From positions 3,368-67,367 of the forward strand of contig JAYTQG010000226.1 in assembly GCA_043746815.1 (NCBI GenBank): DNA of 64,000 bases. The letters run 5' to 3'. How positions within the stretch are numbered: the first letter of the stretch is position 1; every line of letters begins with the position of its first letter. This DNA is from JAYTQG01 sp043746815 (GTDB lineage Bacteria; Actinomycetota; Thermoleophilia; Miltoncostaeales; Miltoncostaeaceae). The notes under the pieces were generated by a model that saw only the letters and a program-made list of their open reading frames with translations, did not search any database and had not been told where the DNA came from. Of this stretch, positions 48,188 to 55,539 are shown in pieces. A program made the position numbers and the translations under genes.

Positions 48188-48891
48188 GGGTCGCGCTGGA
48201 ACGCATTGGGCCGAGCTCCGGTCCCTTTGCTGCCCTTGCAGCCCTGGTGTTGATCCTGGCGATAGCCGCTGGTCCAGCTTGGGCTGCTGCAGTTGGCGCG
48301 GCTGTGCTCGCTGGGCTCGCGGGCGCCCGACGCTCGGCCGATCGGCGCGCACGCGCTGCTCTGGCGAGGCAGCTTCCGGAGCTGGCCGCAGGCCTGGCGG
48401 CCACGCTGGCCGCCGGTCGCTCGCTCCGCCAAGCCCTGCAACGTGCGGCAGCTGAGACACCCGCTCCCCTTGGCAACGAAATTGGTCGAGCCGTAGAGGA
48501 AATCGAAGTCGGCGCCCGGGTTGAGGATGCACTGGAGCGAATGGCGTCCCGCCTTGGGGAACGTGATCTCCGAATCCTGGCGACGGCGATCATGGTGCAG
48601 CGCACCGCAGGAGGGAACCTGGCGCGATCCCTTGGCGATCTGGCTAGCCGCTTGGAAGAGCGGCGCCGTCTTCACACCGAGGTTTCGACGGCCACCGCCC
48701 AGGCCCGAATGACCGCATGGCTCGTGGCTCTCCTTCCCGCACTCGGAGCGGTGGTTGTGGAGGGGGCGGCCCCAGGCACACTCGTACGAACCCTCGGTCA
48801 CGGGCCGGGACTCGCCCTCGCGATTGCGTCGTTCTCGATTCAGGGAGTTGGGGCGTTTCTCATCGCTCGGATCGTTCGGAGTGTCCGGTGA
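48184..48891 (+). CDS. tadB: TadB-like pilus inner-membrane platform protein
   Basis: A 235-residue GspF-type membrane protein: two N-terminal membrane segments (about 13-50), a cytoplasmic T2SSF domain (ARQLPELAAGLAATLAAGRSLRQALQ, then VEDALERMASRLGERDLRILATAI) and two C-terminal membrane segments. It forms the platform with TadC on which CpaF acts. Coupled at both ends (ATGA with cpaF, GTGA with tadC). Confidence 0.9.
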   Translation: MRVALERIGPSSGPFAALAALVLILAIAAGPAWAAAVGAAVLAGLAGARRSADRRARAALARQLPELAAGLAATLAAGRSLRQALQRAAAETPAPLGNEIGRAVEEIEVGARVEDALERMASRLGERDLRILATAIMVQRTAGGNLARSLGDLASRLEERRRLHTEVSTATAQARMTAWLVALLPALGAVVVEGAAPGTLVRTLGHGPGLALAIASFSIQGVGAFLIARIVRSVR

Positions 48892-49745
48892 CACCGCTCG
48901 CGCTCGGCCTCCTGATGTTCAGCCTCGGATGCGTCGCATCTGGCGTCCGTGCCCGTCGGGGTGGCCGCGAGTCGGAGCGCGCCCCCGCGCTCCCGGGTTG
49001 GATTGCCCTTGCGGGTCGGTGCCCAGCGCCGGGCACCGCAATGCAGGTGGTCGATCGGCTGCGAGCACCAGCGACGGTCCGGCAGCGGCTCTGTGCTGCT
49101 GGCCTTTCTCCCGAATTTGCCGCAACGGTGGCTCGGGCGAGGATTGCCATCGGAGTCCTCGGTACCGGTGCAATTGCACTGGCCGGTCCACGGGACCTCA
49201 CATGGCTACTCCTTGCGCCCCCTGTTGGAGCGTGCCTTGCACTCACGGTCGACGCGCGGCTCGCCACAATCGGACGGCGACGACAACGCGCGATCACGCT
49301 GGCCATTCCAGATCTCCTCGACCTGTTGTCGATCTCCGTCGAAGCCGGGATGGCGCTTGAACCGGCCCTTGCCCTTTCGGCCAAAAAGCTCGACCCGCCC
49401 CTTGCCGATGAGATCGCCCAAACGTTGAACGATCTTGGGATGGGGCTGCCGCGCCGTCGTGCCTATCTCGACCTTGCCGAGCGATGTGGCGGAGGTGAGG
49501 TGGGCGCGCTTGTCGGGGGGCTGCTTCGGGCTGAGGAACTCGGCGCGCCGGTCAGCGGCGCCCTTGCCGACCAGGCGGACGCTGCGCGCGCGAGCGTTCG
49601 AGAGGAACTTCGCCAACGGGCAGCGCGTGCAACCCCAAAGATCCAATTGGTCGTCGCGCTGGTGATGGTGCCCGGGGCGATGCTGCTGATCATGGGTGTG
49701 CTCGTCCTCCAACTGGCACAGCAACTGGGAGCGGTGATCGGATGA
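48888..49745 (+). CDS. tadC: TadC-like pilus inner-membrane platform protein
   Basis: A 285-residue GspF-type protein, the second platform subunit. Two N-terminal membrane regions (about 2-20 and 92-125), the T2SSF domain with IPDLLDLLSISVEAGMALEPAL and GLPRRRAYLDLAERCGGGEV, and a C-terminal membrane helix (VVALVMVPGAMLLIMGVLVLQ). GTG at 48888 overlaps the tadB stop; the open frame continues upstream, but that is tadB shadow sequence. Confidence 0.9.
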   Translation: MTPLALGLLMFSLGCVASGVRARRGGRESERAPALPGWIALAGRCPAPGTAMQVVDRLRAPATVRQRLCAAGLSPEFAATVARARIAIGVLGTGAIALAGPRDLTWLLLAPPVGACLALTVDARLATIGRRRQRAITLAIPDLLDLLSISVEAGMALEPALALSAKKLDPPLADEIAQTLNDLGMGLPRRRAYLDLAERCGGGEVGALVGGLLRAEELGAPVSGALADQADAARASVREELRQRAARATPKIQLVVALVMVPGAMLLIMGVLVLQLAQQLGAVIG

Positions 49746-50014
49746 GCTCCAGACGCGGGAGTACGAGCGCGGAGTACCTCGGGCTGATTGTGGTCATCAC
49801 CGCCATGCTCGCGTCGATGCTGGTCGTCCGCGCCTACATCGCCGACCGACGTGCGCCCGTCCAGCCCCTTCCGGCACTGACGCGCCTCCTTCAGGTGCTT
49901 GACGACGCACCACCCGTTCGCAGGCCACCGAGCGTCACGGGCGGCCCCCGGCGTCATCATCCGCGCCCGCGGACGCCTCGGATCATCATCGAGATTCCGC
50001 CGTGGGCGAGGTGA
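49742..50014 (+). CDS. Candidate Flp/TadE-type prepilin, Pro-rich
   Basis: A 90-residue protein overlapping tadC by ATGA. The N-terminus MSSRRGSTSAEYLGLIVVIT fits a type IVb prepilin: short basic leader, Gly6 as cleavage residue, Glu at mature +5 and Tyr at +6, then a hydrophobic helix (LGLIVVITAMLASMLVV). The rest (PVQPLPALTRLL, then RRPPSVTGGPRRHHPRPRTP) is Pro/Arg/His-rich and ends IIIEIPPWAR, unlike any pilin I know. It could be the major pilin, a minor pilin or a pseudopilin. No TadV peptidase gene is nearby. Confidence 0.65.
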   Translation: MSSRRGSTSAEYLGLIVVITAMLASMLVVRAYIADRRAPVQPLPALTRLLQVLDDAPPVRRPPSVTGGPRRHHPRPRTPRIIIEIPPWAR

Positions 50015-50039
50015 ACAACGGGGCCCCAGCGGGCGGGGC

Positions 50040-50303
50040 TTACTGTCGGCGCGGGGGACGCTCTAGGTAGAGGTCGCGGGTCGCGCAGAGGGCGACAATC
50101 AGCCATCCTGCAATCGCGACGCGCAGCTCGCCGCCAGCGACGTCGGAGCCGGCAACGAGGCAACCGGGAACGGCGGCGAGCAGTGCCGTCGCGATCCCAG
50201 CAGCGAAGGTGGTCAAGGGACCAGCCGTTCGTGAGTGCGCGCGGGTGCGGGCGGCGCGGCGAGTGGATGAGCGGGGCGTGTGGGCGATCACATGTTCGGT
50301 CAT
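50040..50303 (-). CDS. Small membrane protein divergent from mraZ
   Basis: An 87-residue protein: basic N-terminus (TPRSSTRRAARTRAHSRT) and two hydrophobic segments (about 29-50, PLTTFAAGIATALLAAVPGCLVA, and 58-75, ELRVAIAGWLIVALCATRD), ending RPPRRQ. No known family. TAGTGT 7 bp before the ATG predicts a leaderless mRNA. It shares its upstream region with mraZ, including the palindrome at 50356, so it may be controlled with the division cluster. Confidence 0.65.
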   Translation of the reverse strand: MTEHVIAHTPRSSTRRAARTRAHSRTAGPLTTFAAGIATALLAAVPGCLVAGSDVAGGELRVAIAGWLIVALCATRDLYLERPPRRQ

Positions 50304-50310
50304 GACGAGC

Positions 50311-50316
50311 ACACTA
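50311..50316 (-). promoter_or_regulatory. -10 hexamer TAGTGT of the small membrane gene
   Basis: On the minus strand TAGTGT is followed by GCTCGTC and ATG. A 10-base direct repeat CACATGTTCG occurs at 50289-50298 and 50336-50345, flanking this promoter. Confidence 0.45.
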
Positions 50317-50355
50317 ACGACCCCCTCGGACGGAACACATGTTCGTCGTTCTTGC

Positions 50356-50373
50356 GGGCCGACATGTCGGCCC
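50356..50373. promoter_or_regulatory. Perfect palindrome GGGCCGACATGTCGGCCC upstream of mraZ
   Basis: An 18-bp perfect inverted repeat in the gap between the small membrane gene and mraZ. Its arms GGCCGAC/GTCGGCC are the same as those at 28160-28175 upstream of ftsE. It lies about 80 bp before the mraZ -10 and about 40 bp before the divergent -10. Confidence 0.65.
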
Positions 50374-50404
50374 GATGAGCACAGGGCTCTGAATTTGGGT
50401 CGCC

Positions 50405-50451
50405 TGGGAACAATTGGGGGAGAATGTGTTGCGTAGTGGGGAAAAGTGGGG
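50405..50451 (+). promoter_or_regulatory. MraZ-box array (TGGGN repeats)
   Basis: TGGGA (50405-50409) and TGGGG (50415-50419) are 10 bp apart; TGTTG (50427, imperfect), TGGGG (50437-50441) and TGGGG (50447-50451) form a second 10-bp series. MraZ binds tandem TGGGN boxes spaced by 5 bases in mra promoters, so this is the likely autoregulatory operator. The last box touches the -10 hexamer. Confidence 0.75.
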
Positions 50452-50457
50452 TACTTT
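50452..50457 (+). promoter_or_regulatory. -10 hexamer TACTTT of mraZ
   Basis: TACTTT preceded by GGG, 6 bp before the ATG at 50464, which makes the dcw transcript leaderless. Confidence 0.6.
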
Positions 50458-50463
50458 CCCTGC

Positions 50464-50925
50464 ATGCAGCGGACCCCGCTCGGCGGCACATACGAGTGCA
50501 CCTTGGACGACCGTTCGCGGATCGCGATCCCAGCACGGGTTCGGGATCGTTTTGAAGATGGGGCGGTGGCCTCATGGTGGATCGACGCGAAGAGCGTGAT
50601 TTTGGTTCCACGGTTCGAGTGGGCAACGCTGTTGACGCGGACGCTCGGGGAACCGGATCTGCTGGACGACGACGCACGCGAGCTGAGCCGGTATCTGCAC
50701 GCAGGCGCCTTCGAGCAGGAAAGTCTGGATAAGCAAGGACGCATCACCATTCCAGCCGAGCTTCGCGAACATGGGGGCCTGTCCGGCCGTCTTCGCGTGA
50801 CCGGCGCTGGCGAGTACTTGGAGGTCTGGGATTCCGCCAGCCTTGAGGCTCGCTTCAACCGCATGCACGAGGGAGTTTCTGATCTTGCCAAGCGTGTTCG
50901 TCTCGCCAACCGCGGCGGCTTGTGA
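50464..50925 (+). CDS. mraZ: MraZ transcriptional regulator
   Basis: DNA-binding repressor of the division and cell wall cluster, made of two AbrB-like swapped-hairpin domains. The 153-residue product has both DxxxR motifs: GTYECTLDDRSRIAIPARVR at 8-27 and ESLDKQGRITIPAELRE at about 86-102. The ATG at 50464 is chosen because TACTTT lies 6 bp upstream and the TGGGN boxes end just before it; a GTG at 50446 falls within the boxes. Confidence 0.96.
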   Translation: MQRTPLGGTYECTLDDRSRIAIPARVRDRFEDGAVASWWIDAKSVILVPRFEWATLLTRTLGEPDLLDDDARELSRYLHAGAFEQESLDKQGRITIPAELREHGGLSGRLRVTGAGEYLEVWDSASLEARFNRMHEGVSDLAKRVRLANRGGL

Positions 50926-50926
50926 G

Positions 50927-51880
50927 ATGCCGAGCCTCGTCCGCCCTCACGAACCGGTCCTCCTTGAGGAAATCACCCGTTTACTCGCCCCGCTCGCGGG
51001 TGCGACGGTTATCGACGCCACGTTTGGCGCGGGCGGTCATTCCGCGGCTCTGATCGCCGCCATCGGCGCGACCGGTCGCCTCATTGCCATCGATCGCGAC
51101 CCCGAGGCCAAGGAGCACTTCGACCGCCTTGCCCGCGAGGTTCCATGTGCCATGCGGTTTGTCCGCGGCGACTTCGCCGACGTGCTCCCGAAGATCGCCG
51201 CCGATGGCATTCGCGCAGACGCCATCCTGATGGACCTTGGCGTCTCCTCGATGCAGGTCGACCGCCCCGAGCGGGGATTCTCGTACTCGCGCCAGGCACC
51301 CCTTGACATGCGGATGGACCCGGACCTCCCCCGATCGGCCGCCGATCTGATCGCCGAGTCCGGCGAGGCGGAGCTTGCCGGATGGTTTCGCGAATACGGG
51401 GAGGAGCGCTACGCGCGGGCCATTGCTCGTGCCATCGTCCGTGCCCGTGACGACGAATCGGTGGCGACCACCAACGATCTCGTCGAGGTGATTCGCCGCG
51501 CGATTCCGATCCCAGCTCAATTCGCCGGAGGACACCCGGCCAAGCGCGTCTTCCAGGCACTTCGGATCGTGGTGAACGACGAACTTGGATCCCTGGCGCG
51601 TGCCCTCCCATCCGCTTTCTCGGCACTCGCGCCAGGCGGACGCCTTGGTGTCATCTCCTTCCACTCCCTCGAGGATCGTGCGGTAAAGCGCTTCATGGCC
51701 GCTCGAGCAAAGGGATGCTCGTGCCCACCGGAGCTTCCCGCCTGTGTTTGCGGACGCACACCCGAGGGACTGCTTCGAACCCCGCGGGCCGTGATGCCAA
51801 AGGCTGATGAGATCGAACGCAATCCACGCGCCCGGTCCGCTCGCCTTCGGGTTGTCGCAAATGCTGGCGGAGCGGCCTGA
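50927..51880 (+). CDS. rsmH: 16S rRNA (cytosine-1402-N4)-methyltransferase
   Basis: SAM-dependent enzyme (MraW) methylating C1402 of 16S rRNA. The 317-residue protein starts MPSLVRPHEPVLLEEI, has the SAM-binding DATFGAGGHSAALI, DLGVSSMQVDRPERGFSY and GGRLGVISFHSLEDRAVKRF, all conserved in the family. The ATG lies 1 bp after the mraZ stop. The end overlaps the ftsL-like start (TGATG). Confidence 0.97.
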   Translation: MPSLVRPHEPVLLEEITRLLAPLAGATVIDATFGAGGHSAALIAAIGATGRLIAIDRDPEAKEHFDRLAREVPCAMRFVRGDFADVLPKIAADGIRADAILMDLGVSSMQVDRPERGFSYSRQAPLDMRMDPDLPRSAADLIAESGEAELAGWFREYGEERYARAIARAIVRARDDESVATTNDLVEVIRRAIPIPAQFAGGHPAKRVFQALRIVVNDELGSLARALPSAFSALAPGGRLGVISFHSLEDRAVKRFMAARAKGCSCPPELPACVCGRTPEGLLRTPRAVMPKADEIERNPRARSARLRVVANAGGAA

Positions 51881-52254
51881 TGGGTGCCGCCGCCGCTCGG
51901 GCCGGGTCCGCTGCTCCCCGGCGCGCGCCCGCGCGTCCGACGCCCGCGGCCGGTGAACGGCGGCTGACCCTTGTCGCCACCTCGCGCCGCCGGTGGCGAC
52001 TTCGTCGGGCCCGATGGGGGCTTGTGGCAGGGGCGCTGCTCTTGGTTGGGATCATGTGGGTGGGTCTCATGCAACTTCGCCTCACGACCCAGACGGGTGT
52101 GATCGAGCGGCAACTGCGCGAGGTCTCCGCGGAGACCCAGACACTCAAAAACCGCTTCGCAATTCGCGAAGGCGAGGTACCCGGTCAGGCGCAGGCCAGC
52201 CTCGGGATGATCAGGGGTACCCCGAGTGGCACCACGCAAATCCGCGTCAAGTAG
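51880..52254 (+). CDS. FtsL-like septal protein
   Basis: A 124-residue bitopic membrane protein in the ftsL position, between rsmH and ftsI. The first 45 residues are Ala/Pro/Arg-rich and cytoplasmic, one membrane helix spans about 48-67 (GLVAGALLLVGIMWVGLMQL), and a short coiled coil follows (TGVIERQLREVSAETQTLKNR). FtsL sequences diverge too much for a match by eye, so position and topology carry the call. It overlaps ftsI by 29 bp. Confidence 0.7.
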   Translation: MGAAAARAGSAAPRRAPARPTPAAGERRLTLVATSRRRWRLRRARWGLVAGALLLVGIMWVGLMQLRLTTQTGVIERQLREVSAETQTLKNRFAIREGEVPGQAQASLGMIRGTPSGTTQIRVK

Positions 52255-54037
52255 GCGCCCACCGGCGCGGCGTCCCACACGCAAGTGGACCTCGGACCGG
52301 CGTGCGGCACGTGCCCGAATTCGCATGATGACGGCGTTTTCCATGCTGGCCCTCGGGGCGATCTCAGCGCGGGCGGTCTGGATCGGCGGAGCTGAGCACG
52401 ACACCTTGAGCAAACGCGCGCTCAACGAGAACACCAAGCCCATCCCCCTGCTCGCCGCCCGTGGCACGATTCTGAGCTCGAATGGCCAGGCGCTCGCCCA
52501 GGACCGGCCAGCGACCCGGATCGCCGTCGATCCAAAGGTTGTCAAGAACGCCGCGCGCGTCGCTGCGTTGATCGCGCCGCCGTTGCACCAGTCGGTTGGG
52601 CAAGTGCAGGCGGCACTCGCGAAGATCTCTCGCAACGAGATTCTCGAACCCTTCGCGACACCCTCGGTGGCCACCCAGATTCGCGAGATTAAGCGCAATC
52701 AGCTGGTTGATGGAGCGGTCATCGACGGAGTCGACCTGACGGACGTGCTCCAGCGGGTCGATCCTCATGGGCGGGTGGGATCGCAAGTCGTTGGTTTGGC
52801 ACGACCCGCGCAGAAGGAGGACAAGACCGCGGCCGACAAGGTCGGGATTAGCGGCCTCGAGGCCCGATACAACCGGGAGCTAACCGGAACCAGCGGGCTG
52901 CAGCTTGAGGCCCGCGATCCGGCTGGTCGCACCATCCGGACCATCAGCACGAAGCCCGCCGTGCCCGGAAAGACGTTGCGGACGTCGATCGACCCTGGCA
53001 TTCAATTGACCCTCCAGGACGTGCTCGATCGCACGGTCGCGGCCAATGGGGCGAAGTCGGCCTCAGCGATCGTGATGCGACCGTCTGACGGCGCGATCTT
53101 GGCGATTGCCTCAAACCCCGGTTTCGACCCCAATAACCGTGCCGGAATGACCAATGAAGCGACGAACGTTGGCCCAGTGACTGAGGTGTTCGAGCCCGGC
53201 TCCGTGTTCAAGCTCGTGGCAGTGGCAGGCGCGATCCAGGACGGCGTCGTTACTCCCTCGACGGTCTACAGGGGCCTTCAAGCGAGCGAGACGCTCTACG
53301 ACTACACCGTCGGAGAGTCTCACCGAACTCAGACGCAAGACATGAGTGTCGCGGAGATCATCCGGACATCAAGCAACATCGGAACCGGGCACATTGCCAA
53401 GGATCTGGGCCGTGACAGGTTCCTGGCGTGGACCCACCGGTTCGGCTTCGGCGCCCAGACGGGTGTCGACCTTCCCGGTGAGGCCGCTGGGCACATTCGT
53501 CCGGCACAGGAGTGGTCGGGGGTTGACATCTCTCAGCTTCCGATCGGCCAGGGACTTACAACGACGCTGGTTCAGATCGCCCGTGCCTATGCAGTCGTTG
53601 CCAACGGTGGCCTTCTCGTGACCCCTCATGTAGTGACCCGAATTGGAGGTCAACCCGTGAGTCTTCCCACGCCGGAGCGCGTGCTCCGGCCGGATGTCGC
53701 CGCGCAGATGAACACCATTTTGGAAGCCGTCGTTGACAAGGGAGGGACCGGCGGGCGTGCGCACATCGCTGGCTTTCGGGTCGCCGGAAAGACCGGTACG
53801 GGAAGCGTGTTTGACCCGGACCTCTACAACACCGTTACCGGCAAGAACGGCGCGTACAGTCGGTCGCGCTTTGTTGCATCGTTTGTGGGGTACGTCCCCG
53901 CCAACAAGCCGCAACTTCTGATCGTGGTGTCGGTGAACGAGCCCAGCCGAGGCCAATTCTACGGCGGTGAGGTTGCCGCACCGGCGTTCAAGGAGATCGC
54001 CGAGTACTCGCTGCAGCACCTCGCGATCGCCCCGTAG
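52226..54037 (+). CDS. ftsI: Peptidoglycan transpeptidase FtsI (class B PBP)
   Basis: Septal class B penicillin-binding protein. The 603-residue product has a basic N-terminus, a membrane anchor (about 33-52), the pedestal (AARGTILSSNGQALAQDRPA) and the transpeptidase domain with SVFK at 326-329 (catalytic Ser326), SSN at 382-384 and KTG at 522-524. No PASTA repeats follow. The GTG start lies within the ftsL-like gene. It ends 35 bp before murE. Confidence 0.95.
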   Translation: MAPRKSASSRRPPARRPTRKWTSDRRAARARIRMMTAFSMLALGAISARAVWIGGAEHDTLSKRALNENTKPIPLLAARGTILSSNGQALAQDRPATRIAVDPKVVKNAARVAALIAPPLHQSVGQVQAALAKISRNEILEPFATPSVATQIREIKRNQLVDGAVIDGVDLTDVLQRVDPHGRVGSQVVGLARPAQKEDKTAADKVGISGLEARYNRELTGTSGLQLEARDPAGRTIRTISTKPAVPGKTLRTSIDPGIQLTLQDVLDRTVAANGAKSASAIVMRPSDGAILAIASNPGFDPNNRAGMTNEATNVGPVTEVFEPGSVFKLVAVAGAIQDGVVTPSTVYRGLQASETLYDYTVGESHRTQTQDMSVAEIIRTSSNIGTGHIAKDLGRDRFLAWTHRFGFGAQTGVDLPGEAAGHIRPAQEWSGVDISQLPIGQGLTTTLVQIARAYAVVANGGLLVTPHVVTRIGGQPVSLPTPERVLRPDVAAQMNTILEAVVDKGGTGGRAHIAGFRVAGKTGTGSVFDPDLYNTVTGKNGAYSRSRFVASFVGYVPANKPQLLIVVSVNEPSRGQFYGGEVAAPAFKEIAEYSLQHLAIAP

Positions 54038-54056
54038 GAACACCCGCCCGCGTTGG

Positions 54057-54062
54057 TAGCAT
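54057..54062 (+). promoter_or_regulatory. Internal extended -10 (GGTAGCAT) before murE
   Basis: TAGCAT preceded by GG, 10 bp before the murE ATG, identical to the trpS element. It would give murE-murF-mraY-murD a second promoter inside the dcw cluster. Confidence 0.5.
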
Positions 54063-54072
54063 CGGACACCGA

Positions 54073-55539
54073 ATGCGCCTCCTTGACCTGATCGCAGGAC
54101 TGCCGGACGCCCGGCTGGTGGGTTCCGGCGAGGTCCAGGTCGAGCGAGTCACATACCGCGCCGATTGGTCTGAGGTCGGCTCCCTCTTCGCGGCCTTTCG
54201 GGGCGTGCGCGCCGACGGTCACGACTTTGCCATTGACGCGGTGTCACTCGGGGCGTCCGCACTGATCGTGGAGCGGGAGCTGGACCTTCCGATCGTTCAG
54301 GTTGTTGTGCCCGATTCCCGCCTGGCCGCGGCGATCGTTGCTGCCCGGTTGGCTGGCGATCCGTCACGGAACCTGACGGTCGTTGGAATTACTGGCACAA
54401 ATGGGAAGACCACGAGCGCAATGCTCATGCGTGCCGTCCTTGAGGCCGCTGGCCAGCAGTGCGCACTCGTCGGAACCATTGAGACACGCATTGGTGGCCG
54501 AGCGGAGCCAGCCGACCACACCACCCCTGAGAGCGTGGACCTCCAGGACATGATGGCCCGCATGGTTCGTGCGGGCGACCGGGCACTGGCGATCGAGGTG
54601 TCCTCCCACGCGCTTGCGCAGCGCCGGGTCGCTGGAGTCCACTTCGCCGCCGCGCTGTTCACCAACCTGACGCGCGACCACCTGGACTACCACGAGACGT
54701 TCGAGGCATATGAATCGGCAAAGCGGGCGTTGTTTCTCCGCCCGTCGGGGGAGGGGGACAATCCGCCTGGCGCAGCGAACATCGATGATCCCGCGGGGCG
54801 GAGACTCGTCGCGGACGCGGGCCTCCTCAGTTACGCCGTCGACGCGGATGCGGATGTGCGCCCGCTGCACCTGGACATGACCGCGACCGGATTCCGAGCC
54901 GAGGTGGCCACGCCACGCGGATCGATCGAAATCGTCAGTCCCCTGCGGGGGCGCTTCAATGTGTCAAATGTTCTCGGCGTGGTCGCCGTCGGCGAAGCAT
55001 TGGGCCTTGACCATGCGGCGGTTGCGGGGGGGATCGCCAGCGTCGCTGGCGTCCCTGGGCGCATGGAGCCGGTCGACGCGGGCCAGCCATTTTCCGTGAT
55101 CGTTGACTATGCCCACACACCCGATTCATTGGAGAACGTGCTGCGCACCGCGCGTGAGTTGGCGGCAGACAAGCGCGTGATTGTGGTCGTCGGTTGCGGC
55201 GGCGACCGCGACACGGGAAAGCGTCCCCAGATGGGAGCGATTGCCAGTTCACTCGCGGACCTCTCCGTCGTCACCTCCGACAACCCACGCAGCGAAGACC
55301 CGGGCGCCATCATCGCCGCAATCGTTGCCGGTGCCACAGGTGGGGGCGAGGTCTGCGTGAAGCCAGATCGGCGGGAGGCGATCGCCTTTGCTGTCGGCCG
55401 GGCGAATCCCGGCGATGTGGTTGTAATTGCGGGGAAAGGTCACGAGCGCGGTCAAGAACACCGCGGCGTCGTGACACCATTCGATGATCGAGAGGTCGCA
55501 CGCGCCGTGATTGACGAACACATTGGAGCCCCCCGATGA
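54073..55539 (+). CDS. murE: UDP-MurNAc-L-Ala-D-Glu:meso-diaminopimelate ligase
   Basis: Adds the third amino acid to the murein precursor in the cytoplasm. The 488-residue product has the ATP loop GTNGKTT at 108-114, HTTPESVDL, the carbamylated lysine region (YESAKRALF) and the DNPR motif at 403-406 (TSDNPRSEDP), which selects meso-diaminopimelate rather than lysine. GKGHERGQ near the end is also conserved. The stop overlaps the murF ATG. Confidence 0.97.
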   Translation: MRLLDLIAGLPDARLVGSGEVQVERVTYRADWSEVGSLFAAFRGVRADGHDFAIDAVSLGASALIVERELDLPIVQVVVPDSRLAAAIVAARLAGDPSRNLTVVGITGTNGKTTSAMLMRAVLEAAGQQCALVGTIETRIGGRAEPADHTTPESVDLQDMMARMVRAGDRALAIEVSSHALAQRRVAGVHFAAALFTNLTRDHLDYHETFEAYESAKRALFLRPSGEGDNPPGAANIDDPAGRRLVADAGLLSYAVDADADVRPLHLDMTATGFRAEVATPRGSIEIVSPLRGRFNVSNVLGVVAVGEALGLDHAAVAGGIASVAGVPGRMEPVDAGQPFSVIVDYAHTPDSLENVLRTARELAADKRVIVVVGCGGDRDTGKRPQMGAIASSLADLSVVTSDNPRSEDPGAIIAAIVAGATGGGEVCVKPDRREAIAFAVGRANPGDVVVIAGKGHERGQEHRGVVTPFDDREVARAVIDEHIGAPR

